Assembly: GCA_025464545.1 (NCBI GenBank)
Contig: JAODMA010000253.1
Span: 1-9,820, forward strand
DNA length: 9,820 nt
Direction of reading: 5' to 3'
From: Arthrobacter sp.
GTDB taxonomy: Bacteria > Actinomycetota > Actinomycetes > Actinomycetales > Micrococcaceae
Position numbers and translations under genes: made by a program. The first letter of the stretch is position 1, and each line of letters opens with the position of its first letter. The notes below the pieces were generated by a model that saw only the letters and a program-made list of their open reading frames with translations, had not been told where the DNA came from and made no database searches. Below are positions 6,822 through 9,820 of this stretch, piece by piece.

Positions 6822-7607
6822 CTACAGCTTGTCGAAGTCGGCTTCCTCGACGGTGGACTCGGCGCGCTTGCCCTCGCCGGCGCCAATGGCGGCGGGGGAG
6901 CCGCCGGACTTCAGCGCGGCGAGCCGTGCTTCGATCTCCGTCTGCTCGCCAAGGTCCTCAAGCGAGTTGAACTGCGCGTCCAGGCTGGAGGCCGCGAGCT
7001 CCTGCTGGCCGCGGACCTTTGCCTCTTCGCGGCGGATCTTCTCTTCGAAGCGGCCCACCTCGGACGTGGGATCCATGAAGTCGATGCTCTTGAGGGCATC
7101 GTGCACCTGGGACTGCGCGGCGGCAGTCTTGGAGCGGGCCACCAGTTCGTTGCGCTTGCTGGTGAGCTCGTTGAGCTTGCCCTTCATCTGGTCCAGGCCG
7201 TGCTTGAGCTTGTCGACGACCTCACTCTGGGAGGCGATGCTCGGCTCGGCGGCCTTCGCTTCGTTCTCTGACGCCATCTGCCGCTGCAGCGCCACCTTGG
7301 CGAGGTTGTCGAACTTTTCGGCGTCAGTGGCGTCGCCGTTGGCGCGGTACTCGTCGGCCTTGCGGGACGCGGCGAGGGCCTTCCTGCCCCAGTCCTGGGC
7401 GTTCTTGATGTCCTCGTTGTAGTCGTCCTGCAGCATGCGCAGGTTCCCGATGGTCTGGGCCACCGCGGACTCGGCCTCGGCGATGTTGTTCGTATAGTCC
7501 CGGACCATCTGGTCCAGCATCTTCTGAGGATCTTCTGCCTGGTCCAGCAGGGAGTTGATGTTGGCCTTCGCCAGCTGCGCCATGCGGCCGAAAATGGACT
7601 GCTTCAT
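6822..7607 (-). CDS. pspA: PspA/IM30 family membrane-stress protein
   Basis: 261-aa peripheral membrane protein of the PspA/IM30/Vipp1 (bacterial ESCRT-III-like) family, which forms oligomeric scaffolds on stressed cytoplasmic membranes and limits ion leakage. The N-terminal amphipathic helix (KQSIFGRMAQLAKANINSLL) is followed by the family signature DQAEDPQKMLDQMVRDY. The long alpha-helical hairpin continues to about residue 220 with Ala/Gln/Glu/Lys-rich heptads. A conserved-looking helix EIEARLAAL precedes a Gly/Ala linker and an acidic end, TVEEADFDKL, absent from E. coli PspA (222 aa). The start ATG has AAAGG at suitable distance. No PspF or sigma-54 elements are seen. The TPM-domain gene lies 110 bp upstream in the same direction, and a cluster of CAGTG motifs lies in the gap. 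Confidence 0.93.
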   Translation of the reverse strand: MKQSIFGRMAQLAKANINSLLDQAEDPQKMLDQMVRDYTNNIAEAESAVAQTIGNLRMLQDDYNEDIKNAQDWGRKALAASRKADEYRANGDATDAEKFDNLAKVALQRQMASENEAKAAEPSIASQSEVVDKLKHGLDQMKGKLNELTSKRNELVARSKTAAAQSQVHDALKSIDFMDPTSEVGRFEEKIRREEAKVRGQQELAASSLDAQFNSLEDLGEQTEIEARLAALKSGGSPAAIGAGEGKRAESTVEEADFDKL

Positions 7608-7628
7608 GGTGTTACCTTTCGTCCTGCT

Positions 7629-7661
7629 CAGTGGTTCCCACTGAATTCAGTGAACAGTGAA
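7629..7661. promoter_or_regulatory. CAGTG/CACTG cluster upstream of pspA, putative operator
   Basis: Within 33 bp there are four half-sites. CAGTGG (7629-7634) and CCACTG (7638-7643) form an inverted repeat with a 3-nt gap. CACTGAATTCAGTG (7639-7652) is a perfect 14-bp palindrome. CAGTGAA is repeated directly at 7648-7654 and 7655-7661. The cluster begins 22 bp before the pspA start codon, so a bound protein could block or control pspA transcription, or the RNA could fold ahead of the ribosome binding site. The regulator is unknown. Confidence 0.45.
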
Positions 7662-7676
7662 TGTACCGCTTCTATC

Positions 7677-7702
7677 CGCCGGTCGGAGCGTACCTGCCGG
7701 CG
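7677..7702 (-). other. GC inverted repeat after the TPM gene
   Basis: CGCCGG and CCGGCG are separated by 14 nt, beginning 16 bp past the TPM gene's stop. Read on the minus strand no T run follows, so it is at most a weak terminator. Read-through from the TPM gene into pspA therefore seems possible. Confidence 0.25.
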
Positions 7703-7717
7703 CTTAGTCTGTGTGGG

Positions 7718-9766
7718 CTAGAAGTCGCCGCCGCCGCCGAAGTCGCCGCCCCAGCCTCCGCCGGAGTCGCCGCCGCCGAAGTCCCCGCCGGAGTCGCCGC
7801 CGCCGCCCCAGCCCCCGCCGCCACCGCCGTGCAGGATGGAATTGATCAGGATGCCGCCGAGGATGGCGCCACCCAGGCCGCCACCTCCGCCGCCACCGAA
7901 CATCCCGCCGCGGCCGTAGCCCTGGCCCTGGTTGGCGTAGCCGCCGAACTGGTCGACGTCGGACTGGGCCTGCTGGGCTGCCTGTGCCGCAAGGGAGTGG
8001 GCCTGCTGCGCATACTGCAGGGCCGTGACCGGGTCATTGCGGGAGATTGAAAGGGCGTAGTCCAGGTTCCGCTGGGCCTCGGCGAGGCGCGTGCGCGCCT
8101 CGGTGCCCACGCCGCCACGGCGGGCGGTGATGTAGTCCGACGTCGCACTGATCTGAGCCTGCGCGGACATGATGCTCTGCTGAAGCGAGGCCTGCGCCCG
8201 GCGGGCCTGTTCCTGCTGGTCGCGGATGCCGGTAAGGGACGTGTCCAGCGACTGGTGTGCCGCTTCCACCCGCTCCAGCGTGGCAATCGGATCGATCTTG
8301 CCACCCTGGATCTCGGCCTTGACCCGGGCCAGTGCGGCTTCCACGGCGGCGACCGGGCCGGCAAGCTCCGGGTGCGCCCCGGACTGGATCATGGCGCGGG
8401 CCTGTGCCAGGTCCTGCGAGGTGTCGACGACGGCGGACTCCAGCCCGCGGTGTGCCTCGTCCAGATTCGCTGCGACCTTGTTGATGGCGTCAAGCAACAC
8501 ATTCGTCTGGTGCAGGCTCTCTTCCGCGGCCCGGACCGCCACGGCGGCGAGGCTGCCCTCGCCCGCGCCGAGCTTTTCCCGGGCCGTGACCGAGGCGTTC
8601 TGCACGAACTCCAGCCGCTCCTTGGCCTGGCTGATGTTGTCGGCCACCTGTACCAGTGCGCTCTCGGCGTACTTGTTCCGCAGTCCGGTCAGCAGCTGTT
8701 CCGCGCTGGCGATCTTGGCCTCGGCCTGCGCCGCGCCGGCGCTGACCGCGGCCAGCGCCTGAGGGGCGTTCTTCTCCAGTTCGCGGAGCGAATCGAAGTC
8801 GGCTTTCTGCTCCTGGAGGGACGCCAGGGCGGCCTCGGAACGGCGGATGATCTCGCCGAGCCAGGTGCGCTGCTGCTCTTCGGTGTCGGGGATGTGGTCG
8901 TCGAGCTGCTGCTGGAGTTTGAAGGATTCCGACATGTGGCCCTTGGCATCCTGCAGCGCCTTGGTGAAGTTGCCGACGGCGGCGTCGCCGTACTGCGCCT
9001 GCGCGAAGCCGAGTTCCTGTTCGCTGGACTTGATGGCATCGTCCGCTTCGATCAGGAGCGAGCCGCTCTTGCGGCGCAGGTCCTCGACGCTCATGGACGC
9101 CAGCGGGTCCGGCTCCGTGCCCTGCTGGCCCTGGCCCGGGCCCTGGCCTTGGCCCGAGGCCACAGCCGCCTTCTTCCGCTTGTTACGCAAGTAGAGGTAC
9201 GCGCCCACGCCGCCCGCGGCCACGACGCCGGTTCCGACGAGGACGGCGCTGCCTGCACCGTCCGCGGAAGGGACGTTTCCGGCACCGCCGCCGGCCGCAT
9301 CGCCGATCGCTGCGGCGGCATCGATGGCTGCCTGTGCGTAGTCACCCTTCCGGAGCTGCGGGTCTACTGCCTTGTCCCTGATGTTGTCGCGCTGCGCGTT
9401 GGTGATCTTACTGTTGGACGGCTTGCTCAGCTGGAACTGGCGCGTGTCCGTGGCAACAGTCAGCAGCATGGCGTTCGCACCCAGGCTTGCCTTTGCGGCC
9501 ACCGCGTTGGCCCAGGCAACCCGGTCGGTGGGGTTCTCGAACTTCTTGACGTAGACGACGTGGAAGGTCATGGCGTGGTCGGTGCCGAGCTTCTGGATGG
9601 CTGCCGAGACGTCCGACTTCCTGTCGCCCAGCACTCCTGCGGAGTCCACAACCTTCGTGGCCGGATCAAGGGCCACCGGATCTTCGGCCATGGCCGGAGC
9701 GGCAGGAAGCGCCAGCAGTCCGGCTACGCCAAGAACAGCGAGGATACGTTTGAACTTTGACCGCAT
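7718..9766 (-). CDS. TPM-domain protein with signal peptide, helical region and Gly-rich tail
   Basis: 682-aa envelope protein. A signal peptide (MRSKFKR plus a hydrophobic core, predicted cut after AMA at residue 27) precedes a TPM domain (TLP18.3/Psb32/MOLO-1 type) at about 39-158 beginning KVVDSAGVLGDRKSDV. A membrane segment at about 174-195 is followed by basic RNKRKK and a GQGQGPGQGQQG linker. Roughly 215-600 is almost wholly helical, rich in Ala/Gln/Glu, with likely coiled coils. The last 60-70 residues are Gly-rich with Asp, Phe and Trp (GGDFGGGDSGGGWGG) around a hydrophobic patch, AILGGILINSIL. The predicted topology puts the TPM domain outside and the helical part plus tail in the cytoplasm, beside PspA's location. 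The frame opens at TTG 9772, but ATG 9766 fits the ribosome binding site. Function is unknown; plant TLP18.3 has phosphatase activity, and the gene position suggests an envelope-stress role (inference). Confidence 0.88.
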   Translation of the reverse strand: MRSKFKRILAVLGVAGLLALPAAPAMAEDPVALDPATKVVDSAGVLGDRKSDVSAAIQKLGTDHAMTFHVVYVKKFENPTDRVAWANAVAAKASLGANAMLLTVATDTRQFQLSKPSNSKITNAQRDNIRDKAVDPQLRKGDYAQAAIDAAAAIGDAAGGGAGNVPSADGAGSAVLVGTGVVAAGGVGAYLYLRNKRKKAAVASGQGQGPGQGQQGTEPDPLASMSVEDLRRKSGSLLIEADDAIKSSEQELGFAQAQYGDAAVGNFTKALQDAKGHMSESFKLQQQLDDHIPDTEEQQRTWLGEIIRRSEAALASLQEQKADFDSLRELEKNAPQALAAVSAGAAQAEAKIASAEQLLTGLRNKYAESALVQVADNISQAKERLEFVQNASVTAREKLGAGEGSLAAVAVRAAEESLHQTNVLLDAINKVAANLDEAHRGLESAVVDTSQDLAQARAMIQSGAHPELAGPVAAVEAALARVKAEIQGGKIDPIATLERVEAAHQSLDTSLTGIRDQQEQARRAQASLQQSIMSAQAQISATSDYITARRGGVGTEARTRLAEAQRNLDYALSISRNDPVTALQYAQQAHSLAAQAAQQAQSDVDQFGGYANQGQGYGRGGMFGGGGGGGLGGAILGGILINSILHGGGGGGWGGGGDSGGDFGGGDSGGGWGGDFGGGGDF

Positions 9767-9772
9767 GTGCAA

Positions 9773-9778
9773 CCCTTC
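9773..9778 (-). promoter_or_regulatory. Ribosome binding site of the TPM gene
   Basis: GAAGGG on the minus strand lies 6 nt before the ATG at 9764-9766. It abuts the TTG at 9770-9772 with no spacing, so the ATG is the better start and the encoded protein begins MRSKFKR. Confidence 0.65.
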
Positions 9779-9788
9779 AGCACTTCTG

Positions 9789-9812
9789 CGACCGATTCGG
9801 CCGAACCAGTCG
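9789..9812. promoter_or_regulatory. Symmetric inverted repeat upstream of the TPM gene
   Basis: CGAC-N3-TTCGGCCGAA-N3-GTCG is symmetric over 24 bp, with 9 of 12 positions pairing and a perfect 10-bp core. It lies 22 bp before the start codon. This could be an operator or a 5' UTR hairpin. The promoter itself probably lies beyond the window edge. Confidence 0.35.
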
Positions 9813-9820
9813 TTCTCGAA

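Noticed and set aside
8255..9760. 501-codon plus-strand open frame opposite the TPM gene
   Set aside because: Shadow of a gene with clear signal peptide, TPM domain and ribosome binding site on the minus strand; the translation matches no family I recognise.
9767..9772. TTG start at 9772 for the TPM gene
   Set aside because: The ribosome binding site directly abuts this codon; ATG 9766 has normal 6-nt spacing.

Overview
The window is high-GC DNA with dense genes, frequent TTG starts, TANNNT-type -10 elements and intrinsic terminators with short T tails. Protein sequences and gene order point to an actinobacterium of the Micrococcaceae, most like Arthrobacter / Pseudarthrobacter. This assignment comes from recognition of the proteins; no database search was made.

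Left part (1-4707). The first codons of a DUF2342-type zinc metalloprotease gene leave leftward. Rightward and divergent from it runs a membrane-anchored PDZ + Lon-type (S16) serine protease of the YlbL family, followed by a 998-aa UPF0182 membrane protein that ends in a strong terminator. The same trio is neighbouring in mycobacteria (the Rv3193c-Rv3195 region), so this is a conserved actinobacterial envelope cluster of largely unknown job. Both rightward genes start with TTG, each behind a good ribosome binding site.

Middle (4708-5211). Two tRNA genes with identical 74-nt sequence lie 244 bp apart. Both carry the initiator hallmarks (C1xA72, three G-C pairs in the anticodon stem, A11-U24), so this is a duplicated tRNA-fMet locus. 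Each copy has its own -10 element and its own terminator. The second terminator lies between the tRNA and the convergent photolyase gene and can serve both strands.

Right part (5212-9820), all on the minus strand. In transcription order: a secreted or membrane TPM-domain protein with a long helical region and a glycine-rich tail, then pspA (membrane-stress coat protein), a strong terminator, then a class I CPD photolyase. The TPM gene and pspA form a plausible envelope-stress pair. The photolyase has a TAGCGT box exactly where a leaderless promoter would place it, with a short 15-bp tandem repeat just upstream.

No mobile element, CRISPR array, prophage or evidently new system is visible. The points most worth checking are the CAGTG-rich operator-like cluster in front of pspA, the TPM/PspA pairing, the inferred leaderless start of the photolyase, and the duplicated initiator tRNA cassette.
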